DNA from: Chthoniobacterales bacterium
GTDB lineage: Bacteria; Verrucomicrobiota; Verrucomicrobiia; Chthoniobacterales; UBA10450
Length of the DNA: 54,505 bases
Assembly: GCA_013815325.1 (NCBI GenBank)
Contig: JACDGM010000014.1
Coordinates: 1-54,505 of the forward strand
Direction of reading: 5' to 3'
The stretch's first letter is position 1. The number at the start of each line of letters is the position of its first letter. A program made the position numbers and the translations under genes. The notes under the pieces were generated by a model. That model saw nothing but the letters and a program-made list of their open reading frames with translations, was not told the DNA's origin and made no database searches. Shown here piece after piece: positions 42,380 to 51,403 of this stretch.

Positions 42380-43204
42380 CTACGTGCCGGGTGCAAGTTG
42401 CTTCGCGCGCGCCGCGGCCGCTTTCACCGCTGCGCTGATTCCGTTCGCACTGCCACGCTCTTCCATCACCGCCAACCCAGCCGCCGTCGTTCCGCCGGGA
42501 GTGATCACCATTTGCCTTAATTCCTCTGGCGCCAGTCCGCTCTCGAGCGCGAGCTGCGCGGCGCCGCGCACGGTCTGCGTAGCCAGACTTAACGAGACCC
42601 CCGCCGGCAACCCGCAATTCGCGCCGCCCGCGGCGAGCGCTTCGATCATCGTGTAAACGAACGCGGGCCCGCTCCCCGCCAGCGCGGTTACGGCGTCAAT
42701 CTGGTTTTCTTCTACTTCCACGACCGTCCCGATCGCCAGGAAAATCTCCCGCGCCAGCTCCAGGTCCAACTTTGTCGTGCGCGCCCCCCGCGCGATCGCC
42801 GTGGCGGCCTGGCAAACGGCGGCCGGCGTATTCGTCATCGCGCGCATGAAACGCGCTTTCCCCTCCCCTTCCATGCTCGCCACGCCGACGCCGGCCGCGA
42901 GTGAAATGATCAGGCGATCCTCCGTCGCCGCCGCGATTCCTTCCACCACCGTGAGCACCACCCCCGGCTTCACCCCGATCAAAATCACTTCCGCTCCTTT
43001 CGCCACTTCGGCGTTCTCCGCGGCTAGCGATATTCCCAGCTCCTCGCCTAACGACGCTCGCGCCGATTCGTTAGGCTCGCTCACCAGGATCTCCGCCGGC
43101 GCGCAAAATTGCGCCCGGAGCAGTCCGCGCATGACCGCGCCCGCGAGCTTGCCGCCGCCGATGAAACCGAGCCGATACCGCAGGTCGTTGGTTTGTAAAC
43201 TCAT
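42380..43204 (-). CDS. proC: Pyrroline-5-carboxylate reductase
   Basis: A 274-residue NAD(P)H enzyme for the last step of proline synthesis. RLGFIGGGKLAGAVMRGL is the Rossmann start (about residue 10), followed by VILIGVKPGVV and RFMRAMTNTPAAVCQAATA; VTALAGSGPAFVYTMIEALA and MVITPGGTTAAGLAVMEERG are the diagnostic C-terminal motifs. The ATG at 43204 is chosen to fit the family start. It is divergent from nadA with only 21 bp between starts. Two genome words in opposite orientation lie 13 bp apart inside the gene (43046 and 43068). Confidence 0.95.
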   Translation of the reverse strand: MSLQTNDLRYRLGFIGGGKLAGAVMRGLLRAQFCAPAEILVSEPNESARASLGEELGISLAAENAEVAKGAEVILIGVKPGVVLTVVEGIAAATEDRLIISLAAGVGVASMEGEGKARFMRAMTNTPAAVCQAATAIARGARTTKLDLELAREIFLAIGTVVEVEENQIDAVTALAGSGPAFVYTMIEALAAGGANCGLPAGVSLSLATQTVRGAAQLALESGLAPEELRQMVITPGGTTAAGLAVMEERGSANGISAAVKAAAARAKQLAPGT

Positions 43205-43225
43205 AGGGTGCGCTAATATTAGCTG

Positions 43226-44176
43226 ATGGTGAGCCTCGCTGTAAATTTCGGCCTCGACCTGGCTGAAGAAATCAAGGCTCTGAAGCGCGAGCGTAACGCC
43301 GTCATCCTCGCACACAACTACCAGGTGCCGGAACTGCAGGACATCGCCGACTACGTCGGCGACTCGTTAGGCTTGAGTTTTCAGGCGGCGAAAACGGATG
43401 CGGAAGTTATTCTTTTTTGCGGCGTCCACTTCATGGCCGAGACCGCGAAGATCCTTAACCCGACCAAGAAAGTCATCCTTCCCGACCTCGACGCCGGGTG
43501 CTCGCTCTCCGAGTCCTGCCCACCGGAAAAGCTGGAAGCATTTCTACAACAGCACGCCGGCAAAAATTACTACGTCATCGCTTACATCAATTGCAGCGCC
43601 GGGGTCAAAGCCCTCTCCGACGTCATCTGCACAAGCGGCAACGCCGAGAAAATCGTGCGCGCGGCGCCGGCCGATCGCAACATCCTCTTCGTGCCCGATC
43701 AGAACCTTGGCGCATGGGTGATTGAGCGCACCGGTCGCAAAATGGATTTGTGGCAGGGCAATTGTTACGTTCACATCGAGTTCACCGCACGCAGCATCAG
43801 GGCGATTCACGCCCAGCATCCGCGAGCACCGGTCGTCGCACATCCCGAATGCTCCTACGCGGTGCGGCTGCTCGCCGATGAAGTTTGCTCGACGGAAAAG
43901 ATGATCACTTATTGCCGGGAATCGCCCGCCAAAGAGATCATCGTCGTCACCGAAGCTGGCATGTTGCATCGACTGAAGAAGGATGTCCCCGGCAAGCTCT
44001 TCATCCCGGGGCCAACCGAGCGCTGCGCCTGCGCCGAGTGTCGTTTCATGAAAATGAACACGTTGGAAAAAGCGCACGCCGCGCTGCTCAATCTCCAGCC
44101 CGAGATCATCCTGCCCGAGCCGCTCCGCCAACGGGCCGAAGCTCCCATCCTGCGCATGCTCGAGTTAAGCCGGTAA
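43226..44176 (+). CDS. nadA: Quinolinate synthase A
   Basis: A 316-residue iron-sulfur enzyme of NAD synthesis. Motifs are RNAVILAHNYQVPELQDIAD (residues about 20-39), LFCGVHFMAETAKILNPTKK (first Cys), NCSAGVKALSDVICTSGNA (second region), VAHPECSYAV and GPTERCACAECRFMKMN near the C-terminus (cluster Cys). It condenses iminoaspartate with dihydroxyacetone phosphate. No nadB or nadC is visible nearby. The genome word is at 43364 (SLG codons). Confidence 0.95.
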   Translation: MVSLAVNFGLDLAEEIKALKRERNAVILAHNYQVPELQDIADYVGDSLGLSFQAAKTDAEVILFCGVHFMAETAKILNPTKKVILPDLDAGCSLSESCPPEKLEAFLQQHAGKNYYVIAYINCSAGVKALSDVICTSGNAEKIVRAAPADRNILFVPDQNLGAWVIERTGRKMDLWQGNCYVHIEFTARSIRAIHAQHPRAPVVAHPECSYAVRLLADEVCSTEKMITYCRESPAKEIIVVTEAGMLHRLKKDVPGKLFIPGPTERCACAECRFMKMNTLEKAHAALLNLQPEIILPEPLRQRAEAPILRMLELSR

Positions 44177-44248
44177 GGATAAGATGAATCTCACCCGACT
44201 AATAGAGATAGACGATACTCAATTAGGAAGCCAGGACAGGGCTTGGTC

Positions 44249-45697
44249 CTATATCTGCGCTTGAGTTACGCCGCCGCCGCGCCGGTGTCCAAAGAGGCTC
44301 AAAAGAGGGCCAGTCATGATGGTCGTGACGAGGGCCATGAGGACGAGCATGCTGAAGACCCGCTGCGACAGGATATGCAGTTCATAGCCGAGATTGAGAG
44401 CGATGAGTTCCATAAGGCCGCGGGTGTTCATTAACGCCCCGAGTTGAAAAGATTCCCGCCATTTCATGCCCGTGAGTCGAGCGGCCAGGGAACTTCCGCC
44501 CAGCTTGCCAATGGTCGCGACGGCGATAATGAGCAGGCAAATCAACCAATCACTGCGATCGTGCAAAAGTCCGATCTCCGTGCGCAAACCCGAGAAAGCG
44601 AAGAAGACCGGCAGGAGTAAGACGGAGCTGATGTTCTCGATGCGCACCCCCAGCTTGCCGCGAAATCCGCTCGCCGTGGGCATGATGAGACCGGCTACGA
44701 ATGAGCCGAAGAGGGCGCGAATTCCCAATAACTGGGTGCAGAGCGCGGAAGCCAGGACAATAGCGATGACGATTGCGAGGACGCCTTTCGATGGCTTCGG
44801 TCTCTCGAGAGCTTCCCGTCCGAGCCAACCAGGAAGATTCGGCTTCAGCGCAACGAACATCACTGCGACGAAGACCAGCACCATGCACAGGCAAAAGATG
44901 GCGGACCTGGAATCGGCCGACCGCGCGATCGCCACGACAAAAGCGAGCAGGCCCCACGCCGTCACGTCACCCACGGCCGCGCAGGCGGAAGCAATCCGGC
45001 CTAACGGCGTTTTGAGTATGCGGCGGTCCTGCAAAATCCGCACGAGCACCGGAAAGGCGGTGATACTCATCGAGATCGCGACGAAAAGAGCGAACGGCAC
45101 GAAAGGCGCGCCGGTTTGGGCCAGCCGCTCGTAGAGGAGACAGGCCACCCCCGCTCCCAAGAGGGACGGAATGGCGATGCTGGTGTGGCTGATCAGGATG
45201 GCCGCGGACGCTTTCTCGCGCAGCTCCACCCAATCCATTTCCATGCCGACGGCGAACATGAAAAGGCAGACGCCGATCTGACTCAGTAGATGCAAAGGCT
45301 CGAGCGACGAAGGGGCGAAGACATATTGAAAGGCGCCGGGCGCGAGCAGCCCAAAGAGCGAGGGCCCGAGTAGGACACCAGCCATCATTTCCCCGACGAC
45401 CGCGGGCTGTCCACAACGGGTAAAAAGCCAGCCAACTGAATACGAGATGGTGATAACGGCGAAAAGCTGCAGGAAAAAACGGCTAAGCGGATCCTGCGCG
45501 TTCTGGAGCAGGCGCTCCTCGACAGAGAAGCCCAGTGAAGCCTGGGCACTCGATACCTTATGCTGACTTAGCTTGCTTGCGACGGGATTACCGGAGTAGC
45601 CGGGGACAGGTTGATGCCGGCCGAAGTGCAGGATCGTTATGAGACCCAGGGTGGCGGCCCCGATGATGAGTAGATAGAGCCACACCGTCCTTTGCAT
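44249..45697 (-). CDS. Cation:proton antiporter (CPA2 / KefB-like)
   Basis: A 482-residue membrane protein. After an N-terminal membrane anchor (residues 5-25) and a loop of about 60 residues, twelve or so helices follow with GQPAVVGEMMAGVLLGPSLF, MFAVGMEMDWVELREKASA (the acidic transport residues) and GALMNTRGLMELIALNLGYE. It is predicted to exchange potassium or sodium for protons. No regulatory RCK domain is attached. It is adjacent and collinear with the halogenase-like genes; the functional link is unknown. No exact genome word lies between 43372 and 50773. Confidence 0.85.
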   Translation of the reverse strand: MQRTVWLYLLIIGAATLGLITILHFGRHQPVPGYSGNPVASKLSQHKVSSAQASLGFSVEERLLQNAQDPLSRFFLQLFAVITISYSVGWLFTRCGQPAVVGEMMAGVLLGPSLFGLLAPGAFQYVFAPSSLEPLHLLSQIGVCLFMFAVGMEMDWVELREKASAAILISHTSIAIPSLLGAGVACLLYERLAQTGAPFVPFALFVAISMSITAFPVLVRILQDRRILKTPLGRIASACAAVGDVTAWGLLAFVVAIARSADSRSAIFCLCMVLVFVAVMFVALKPNLPGWLGREALERPKPSKGVLAIVIAIVLASALCTQLLGIRALFGSFVAGLIMPTASGFRGKLGVRIENISSVLLLPVFFAFSGLRTEIGLLHDRSDWLICLLIIAVATIGKLGGSSLAARLTGMKWRESFQLGALMNTRGLMELIALNLGYELHILSQRVFSMLVLMALVTTIMTGPLLSLFGHRRGGGVTQAQI

Positions 45698-45779
45698 GAG
45701 TTACAATGCCACACGAGCCGTTTGCCTCACCTTATGAGAGGCAAGCAGCCGCCTGGCAATCGTAGTCGGCTCCGACGTC

Positions 45780-47188
45780 CTAGACAACGAGTTCCGCGAT
45801 GCGCTCTTTGTCGCGCACCACCATCTCTTTGAAAACTTCCTCCCAACGGCTGCTGCAGGTGGGTTGCACGAATTCCTCGCGATCTACGACCAGCTTCTTG
45901 TAGCGCCGGAAATGCGTTGGATCCTCCAAAATCTGGAAGAAATCGTCAAACTTTTCGTAGTTCTCAAAGAAGTCTCCTGAGAGCATATAATGGCCCGCCG
46001 CCATCGCGCTCTCGTGGTCCTTATGGGTCCGTCCATCCGCGCCCGCCTGTGCCCACGTCACGCTATGCGGATTGTAGAAAAGCTTGATCATGCGGTGCAC
46101 GAAATTGTAGGCGCCAGTGATCTGCTTGTACGCGGTCTCCATCGCTTCGTTCTTGCCGTTCACTTCTCCGGTTAGCTGTTTGTGGATGGCTGCAGAGACC
46201 AGCGATGAGCTCTTGATTGAGAGAAAGACGCCGCTGGAAAAAATTGGATCGATGAAGCCGCGGGCGTCTCCCACCATCGCGTAGTTGGAACCGTAGTGGT
46301 TTTTGACTTCATAAGAATAGTTACCGTTGATTTGCATCGGGATGAGCATCTTGCTTCCTTCGAGCAAACCTGCGACGAACTTCGACTGCATGAGCTCCTG
46401 CAGGCAAAGGTCTTGCTTCCAATCTTTCGAGCCGCTATCTCTGAGCTTCTTCTGCTGGTCCTTAATGTAGGAGTTCTGGGCGACGAAGCCGGCGGTGATA
46501 CGATTCTCACCTAGCGGGAAGACCCATATCCAGCCCTTCTGCTCTAGCCCCATGTAGATGATGATGGAGAGACCTTCCTCCAGGCCGCCGGCCAGCTTCA
46601 CATCGCCCCAGTGCGACCAGATCGCGGTCCGGTCGAGTTCTGCGCGCGGTGTCCGCCAGCCGGCTTTGGCGCCGACGAATGCTTCGCGCCCGCTCGCGTC
46701 GATGAGAAAGCGCGCCGTGTGAGTGCTCTTCGCGCCCGACGCATCAAGAGTCGTCACTGAGACTTGATCGGGCGCGCTCGTGATATCGGCCGCGAGGACG
46801 GAAGTCTCCTCGCGCACGTCCGCGCCGTTTCTGGCCGCGTTTTTTAGCAGAATGTGATCAAACTCCCCGCGGATCACCTGGAACGAGAGATAAGTCTCAT
46901 CGTTGATCACATGGTTGAAACACCAGGTCGTCGAGATATTGCCATCGCGATCGATGAATCGAACACCCGGCTTGCGGACAAAGTTTTTCTTCAACTCGTC
47001 GATGACTCCTAGGTCTTCGAGGAGCGAGTAGCAAAACGGCAGGAGCGATTCGCCGACATGCTCCCGAGGAAATTTCTCGCGCTCGAGCAAGAGGACACGA
47101 TGTCCTTGTCGGGCGAGCCAGGTTGCGGCGGTGGACCCGCCGGTCCTCCTCCGATTACGATTACGTCGTGCGATGTGGTGTGTGGCAT
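45780..47188 (-). pseudogene. Flavin-dependent halogenase-like oxidoreductase 1, with one N-terminal frameshift
   Basis: From the ATG at 47188 the frame reads the FAD-binding start MPHTTSHDVIVIGGGPAG and then shifts at about 47132-47138, where one base is missing (GGGTCCACC instead of GGGTTCCACC or similar). Downstream the intact frame reads LLLEREKFPREHVGESLLPF and FVRKPGVRF, whose Lys matches the conserved catalytic lysine of flavin-dependent halogenases. It continues with the WIWVFP box (WxWxIP-like) and NYAMVGDARGFIDPIFSSGV. If the loss is a consensus error, this is a normal 469-residue enzyme. The substrate is unknown, and halogenation is not proven since non-halogenating relatives share the motifs. 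Confidence 0.75.
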
Positions 47189-47281
47189 AAGGTATTTGGC
47201 TGGCGCCCGCCGGACGCGGCGGGGGGGAATGATGGATGAGACAGTTAGATGGCCGAAGATGATGTCAAACTTTTGCCGATT

Positions 47282-47306
47282 GGAATATAATCAAAAGTTA
47301 TATTCC
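47282..47306. promoter_or_regulatory. Perfect 9-bp inverted repeat upstream of halogenase-like gene 1
   Basis: GGAATATAA and TTATATTCC are separated by 7 bases. The site is AT-rich against a GC-rich background, 94 bp upstream of the 47188 start. On the minus strand a TTGACA (47268-47263) lies just downstream of it, with a poor candidate -10 box. The arrangement fits an activator or repressor operator for the leftward gene; a stem-loop in the transcript of the upstream gene is the alternative. Confidence 0.5.
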
Positions 47307-47374
47307 CGCCTGCCGTCAAGGGAAATCGGGGCAACGACAAAGGTCGTGCTGCCCGGGGGCCGCTTCGCCGATTC

Positions 47375-48748
47375 TTAAACCCGGCTCTCCGCCAGCCATT
47401 CCTCGGTCGTTTCGACTGAGGAATCAGGCGCCCACAGGGCTGCGCGCTCGGGGTGATAGCGCGACCCGATTGGAATCGAGTAATCGTCCTCGTGTTCGTA
47501 CTGGCGCTCGCGCTTAAGCATTTTGCGGAAGGTAAGGATCGCCTGGGAAGGCTGATGCTCGGTCGCGTAGACTCGGCCCGCGAAAGCGTCGATCAATTCG
47601 CCGCGGTAACGCCGGTGGACAAAGGTCGCGAAGGCGAACGGCTGTTCCCAGAAGAGGTCGACCATGTCTTCGAGGTTATCGATGCCCTGCTCGCAGAAAA
47701 GCATATGCTCGGCAAAGGGATTCTCGTCCTCGCGCCGCTCACCCTTGAGATAGGAAAGGATATGCGGGATGGCGAACTCCGCCTCGCGCATCGTGGCCGA
47801 GAGGCCGAAGGAAAAAATCGGATCGATGAAGCGGTGAGCATCGCCGATGCAGATGAACCCCTTGCCGCAGAAGCGCCGGACCTGGTAGGAATAATTTGGG
47901 ATGACTCGAACATTGTCGACGAGCTTGTACCCGGTCACGCGACGTGCGAGATCGGGGTTGATCTGCGGCAGGTACTCGAGGAAAAACTCCTCCGGCGTTT
48001 GCTTCGCTTCCACGAACTTCGCGCGCGGCACGACGAGCCCGATGCTGGTCACCTTGTCATCGACCGGGATGAACCAGGCCCAGTGATATTTCTTCTGGTA
48101 GAAAATAATGGTGTTGTCCCGGGCGTGCTCGCCCGAAGTGCCGGAGTCGCGCACGGCGCCGGTGACGTGGGCGAAGAAAGCGATTTGTTTATCGTAGCTC
48201 CCGACATACTTCGGCCCGGTCACTTTCTGGTTACCGAGGAAAGTGGCCATGCCCGAGCAATCCAGGAGAACGGTCGATTCGATTTCCTCAGTCCGGCCGT
48301 CGGGGTGGCGCATGGTCACACCACGAACTCTGCCATCCTCACCGAGAAGGGCTATGGTGGCGGTGCCGCGGACGATTGTAGCCCCACGTTTTTCGGCCTG
48401 ATCCAACATCATGCCATCGAAGTCGCTCCGGCGAACCGACCAGGTGACGCCCGGTTCCAGCTCCCATTGCGCGTTGCGCGCCGAGACCGGGATAAACCAG
48501 GAGTTTTTGCCGCCCTCGCCGAAGACACGAACGCCGTGCTTCACCGGATATTTCCGCGCGTGCATTTGCTCCTCCACACCAAGCCGTCGCAGGACGGCGG
48601 CGGCTTCACCGGTCATTGATTCGCCAATGTGGAAACGAGGAAATTCCTCCTGCTCGAGAATGATAGGCTTAAGGCCCTCTTTCAGCAGGAACATCGCGGC
48701 GGCGGAACCGCCCGGCCCGCCGCCAATAATAAGTACGTCTGTTTTCAT
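47375..48748 (-). CDS. Flavin-dependent halogenase-like oxidoreductase 2
   Basis: A 457-residue FAD protein. The ATG at 48748 gives MKTDVLIIGGGPGGSAAAM (GxGxxG). LEQEEFPRFHIGESMTGEAA follows, then YPVKHGVRVFG with the Lys expected of halogenases, the WAWFIPVDDKVTS box (WxWxIP, about residue 200), VLLDCSGMATFLGN and ICIGDAHRFIDPIFSFGL. The WxWxIP motif separates halogenases from monooxygenases by keeping substrate away from the flavin peroxide. It is transcribed leftward ahead of 45780-47188 and is divergent from the third enzyme at 49038. Confidence 0.82.
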   Translation of the reverse strand: MKTDVLIIGGGPGGSAAAMFLLKEGLKPIILEQEEFPRFHIGESMTGEAAAVLRRLGVEEQMHARKYPVKHGVRVFGEGGKNSWFIPVSARNAQWELEPGVTWSVRRSDFDGMMLDQAEKRGATIVRGTATIALLGEDGRVRGVTMRHPDGRTEEIESTVLLDCSGMATFLGNQKVTGPKYVGSYDKQIAFFAHVTGAVRDSGTSGEHARDNTIIFYQKKYHWAWFIPVDDKVTSIGLVVPRAKFVEAKQTPEEFFLEYLPQINPDLARRVTGYKLVDNVRVIPNYSYQVRRFCGKGFICIGDAHRFIDPIFSFGLSATMREAEFAIPHILSYLKGERREDENPFAEHMLFCEQGIDNLEDMVDLFWEQPFAFATFVHRRYRGELIDAFAGRVYATEHQPSQAILTFRKMLKRERQYEHEDDYSIPIGSRYHPERAALWAPDSSVETTEEWLAESRV

Positions 48749-49037
48749 GTTTTTTCCGTTCGATTCCACAACAAATTACCCTTTCCGTCAAAGCGAAAGG
48801 CAGCCCAAGCCGCGCCTCCCGCTCCTGAAGTAGCGGCCTTCATGCCAGCCACTTCACTTCCGGCGACGAGGGCGGCACTATCTGCGGCATCTTGATAAAT
48901 ACAATAGTCTCCGGAAACCCCTTGCAGTGCTCACGGAAACAGTGATAGGCTAATCAGCCACACCGATAGACGCTCTCAATTGGCGTTCGACTCTTCCAGA
49001 TCTGCCGGCGCGGCGCTGGAACATCGGTAGCACCTAT

Positions 49038-50318
49038 ATGAATAACCACGAAAATAATGTTGTCATCATCGGCGGCGGCCCTGCGGGTTCCGCGCTCGGC
49101 TGTTATCTCTCGAAGGCTGGGATCAAAAACACAATCTACGAGGCGGCCAACCATCCGCGGGACCATGTCGGCGAATCAATGGTCATGTCTTCCGTGCGCG
49201 TCTTCGACGAAATCGGCTTCCTGCCCGTGATGGAAAGGGAAGGCTTCGTCCGCAAGTACGGCGCCTCCTGGCACCCGCCCATCGCGAAGGGAGAGGCGGC
49301 GATCGCTTTCAATGAATTTCCGCAGGAGAGTATTCGGCAGGACTACACCTACCACGTGGATCGGAAGAAATTCGATCTCCTTCTCCTGAAACATGCCGAG
49401 AGCCTCGGCACGAAGGTCTATCAGGGAATCGGCGCGACCAAGGTGTTGTTTGACGAAAACAATTATGCCCGCGGGATCCAGATCAAAGTAGCGGGACAGG
49501 AGCTTGAGGTGCCGGCCCGAATGGTCGTGGACGCCAGCGGCCGCAATACTCTGCTAGGCAAACAACTGAAGGTGAAAAAGACCGATCCGATCTTCGATCA
49601 ATTCGCCGTTCACGCCTGGTTTGAAAATGTCGACAAAAGCCAGGTCGATTCCTCGGAATACATCCACATCTATTTCCTGCCCGTGCAACGCGGCTGGGCC
49701 TGGCAGATTCCTATTACCCACGAAGTTACGTCGATGGGAATAGTTGCCGAGAAAGAGGTCTTTAAGGGCGCCAAGTTGGGACCCGGCGAATATTTTGACA
49801 AATACGTCGCCTCCAACCCCGATCTCGCCCACGCCATGCGCGACGCCCGCCGGGTGAACGAATTCAAAATGGAAGGCGATTACAGCTACAAAATGGACAC
49901 CTTCGCCGGCAACGGCTTCGTTCTGATCGGCGACGCCGCCCGCTTCGTCGACCCGATCTTTTCCTCGGGCGTCAGTGTCGCCCTTTACAGCGCGAAATAT
50001 TCCTCCGAGCGGATCGTCGAAGCCTTCAAAAGCGACGATTTCAGCGAGGCAAACCTGAAGCCCTACGAGGTCAAGCTGCGTTCCGGGATCGACATTTGGT
50101 ACGAATTCATTCGGCTCTACTACAAATTGCTGCCGCTCTTCACTCACTTCATCAGCTCGAAGGAGCATCGGGTGGAAGTGCTCCGGCTTTTGCAGGGTGA
50201 AGTCTTCGACCGGCGCGAAGTGCCGGTGCTCGATGCCATGCGCAAGTTCATTAAAATTGTGGAGACGACGCCCAATCATGTCTTCGCTGGACAGCTCTCG
50301 GACATTCCCATTGACTAG
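49038..50318 (+). CDS. Flavin-dependent halogenase-like oxidoreductase 3
   Basis: A 426-residue FAD protein: NNVVIIGGGPAGSALGCYLS (Rossmann), EAANHPRDHVGESMVMSSVR, GFVRKYGASWHPP with the conserved Lys, GWAWQIPITHEVTSMG carrying WxWxIP, and FVLIGDAARFVDPIFSSGVS. It is divergent from enzyme 2 across 289 bp. The three proteins share order of motifs but differ enough to suggest different substrates or successive steps. No NADH:flavin reductase or peptide/polyketide synthase is visible in the window, so the pathway context remains open. Confidence 0.82.
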   Translation: MNNHENNVVIIGGGPAGSALGCYLSKAGIKNTIYEAANHPRDHVGESMVMSSVRVFDEIGFLPVMEREGFVRKYGASWHPPIAKGEAAIAFNEFPQESIRQDYTYHVDRKKFDLLLLKHAESLGTKVYQGIGATKVLFDENNYARGIQIKVAGQELEVPARMVVDASGRNTLLGKQLKVKKTDPIFDQFAVHAWFENVDKSQVDSSEYIHIYFLPVQRGWAWQIPITHEVTSMGIVAEKEVFKGAKLGPGEYFDKYVASNPDLAHAMRDARRVNEFKMEGDYSYKMDTFAGNGFVLIGDAARFVDPIFSSGVSVALYSAKYSSERIVEAFKSDDFSEANLKPYEVKLRSGIDIWYEFIRLYYKLLPLFTHFISSKEHRVEVLRLLQGEVFDRREVPVLDAMRKFIKIVETTPNHVFAGQLSDIPID

Positions 50319-50473
50319 GTGGGACGCGGGCCCCGCCTGCACAGCGTGAAACTCGCGCCGAAGTTCGGCAGCCAGTAAGCCTTGCTCGCCGTCCGGCAGA
50401 CGCGGGATCCATTTCTCTCGATATCCGCGCCATCTGCCTCATCCGCCGTCAATTCTTTTTCTGCGCTTCAGCT

Positions 50474-51256
50474 TCACTGTTCGCCCATCGGCGGGAGTTT
50501 CTCCCGGTAGCGAGCTATGAGCCACGGGAGCTTGCGTGCGCTCCAGAAGCGCGGGATGAAAACCGTCGGCTGGGCGAGCGAACGAAAAAACCAGCCAGCG
50601 TAATATTTGTCGGCCCAATCGGGAATTCGGACTTGGTCGCCGGTGAGAAAGCCAAGCGCGGCGCCGATGCAGTGCACGGCCGGGCGGTAATCGAGTCGCT
50701 CGAGAAGATATTGGCCGAGCTTGTCCTGAATCCCTCCGCCGATCGCAATGACGATGTGGCGCGGCCGCCTTTGCCTAACGACTTGAAGAAGCGGTTCGTC
50801 TTCGACCGGACGTCCGTATTTTGGCGCAATGTAGACGCTCTCCGCTGCCGCCAGAAGCTGGGAGCGCGGAGATTGATCCTGTAGCGTGCGCTCTCTCAGC
50901 GCAAGAAAGTCGAGCAGCTTTTCACGCGAAGCTTCCGTCGCCACGACCCAGAGAGCCGCGCCGGGCTGCCTAACGGATTGATGCTCGAGCAGGCGCTTCA
51001 CATGCTCGAGCCCGGAGATGCGCGGGACGCGTTCGCCGGTGAAGAATTTCCAGAGCAAAACCATGAAGCCGCTGTCGGCGATGGCGAGATCGGAGGCGAG
51101 GAGCGCCCGCCGATAATCCGCGTCGCGGCAAAGATTGATCAGCGAGGGCGCGGCCGGCGCAACGAGCAATCCGCCGGTCCGGGTGATTTCCTCAACTGCT
51201 TCGCGCGATGTCCCGCCGAAAAAATCAATTCCCAGAATCCGATGACGTGGCGGCAT
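50474..51256 (-). CDS. WecG/TagA/CpsF family glycosyltransferase
   Basis: A 260-residue GT26 enzyme. The ATG at 51256 gives MPPRHRILGIDFFGGTSREA; upstream ATGs add a weak hydrophobic extension. Conserved blocks are LINLCRDADYRRALLASDLA, ADSGFMVLLWKFFTGERVPR, and HIVIAIGGGIQDKLGQYLLE followed by AVHCIGAALGFLTGDQVRIP. Family members transfer ManNAcA or related sugars to lipid carriers for exopolysaccharide or teichoic acid. It is divergent from the exosortase gene, as in other exosortase/exopolysaccharide regions. One genome word at 50773. Confidence 0.88.
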   Translation of the reverse strand: MPPRHRILGIDFFGGTSREAVEEITRTGGLLVAPAAPSLINLCRDADYRRALLASDLAIADSGFMVLLWKFFTGERVPRISGLEHVKRLLEHQSVRQPGAALWVVATEASREKLLDFLALRERTLQDQSPRSQLLAAAESVYIAPKYGRPVEDEPLLQVVRQRRPRHIVIAIGGGIQDKLGQYLLERLDYRPAVHCIGAALGFLTGDQVRIPDWADKYYAGWFFRSLAQPTVFIPRFWSARKLPWLIARYREKLPPMGEQ

Positions 51257-51403
51257 CACGCGATTTACAGCAGAACCAATCATCAGGCCGTAAAGAAATG
51301 GAAAAAATGAGACCGGGCTTTCCAAGCAGGAACCGAGGAAAAGGCGGAACCTCGACCGGCGCGATTGCTTACCTTCCCTTGATGGCGGCTATATTCCTTC
51401 TGG

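Noticed and set aside
44249..45697. Assigning the antiporter to the halogenase-like pathway
   Set aside because: Only adjacency supports it; no shared regulatory site or known pairing could be shown.
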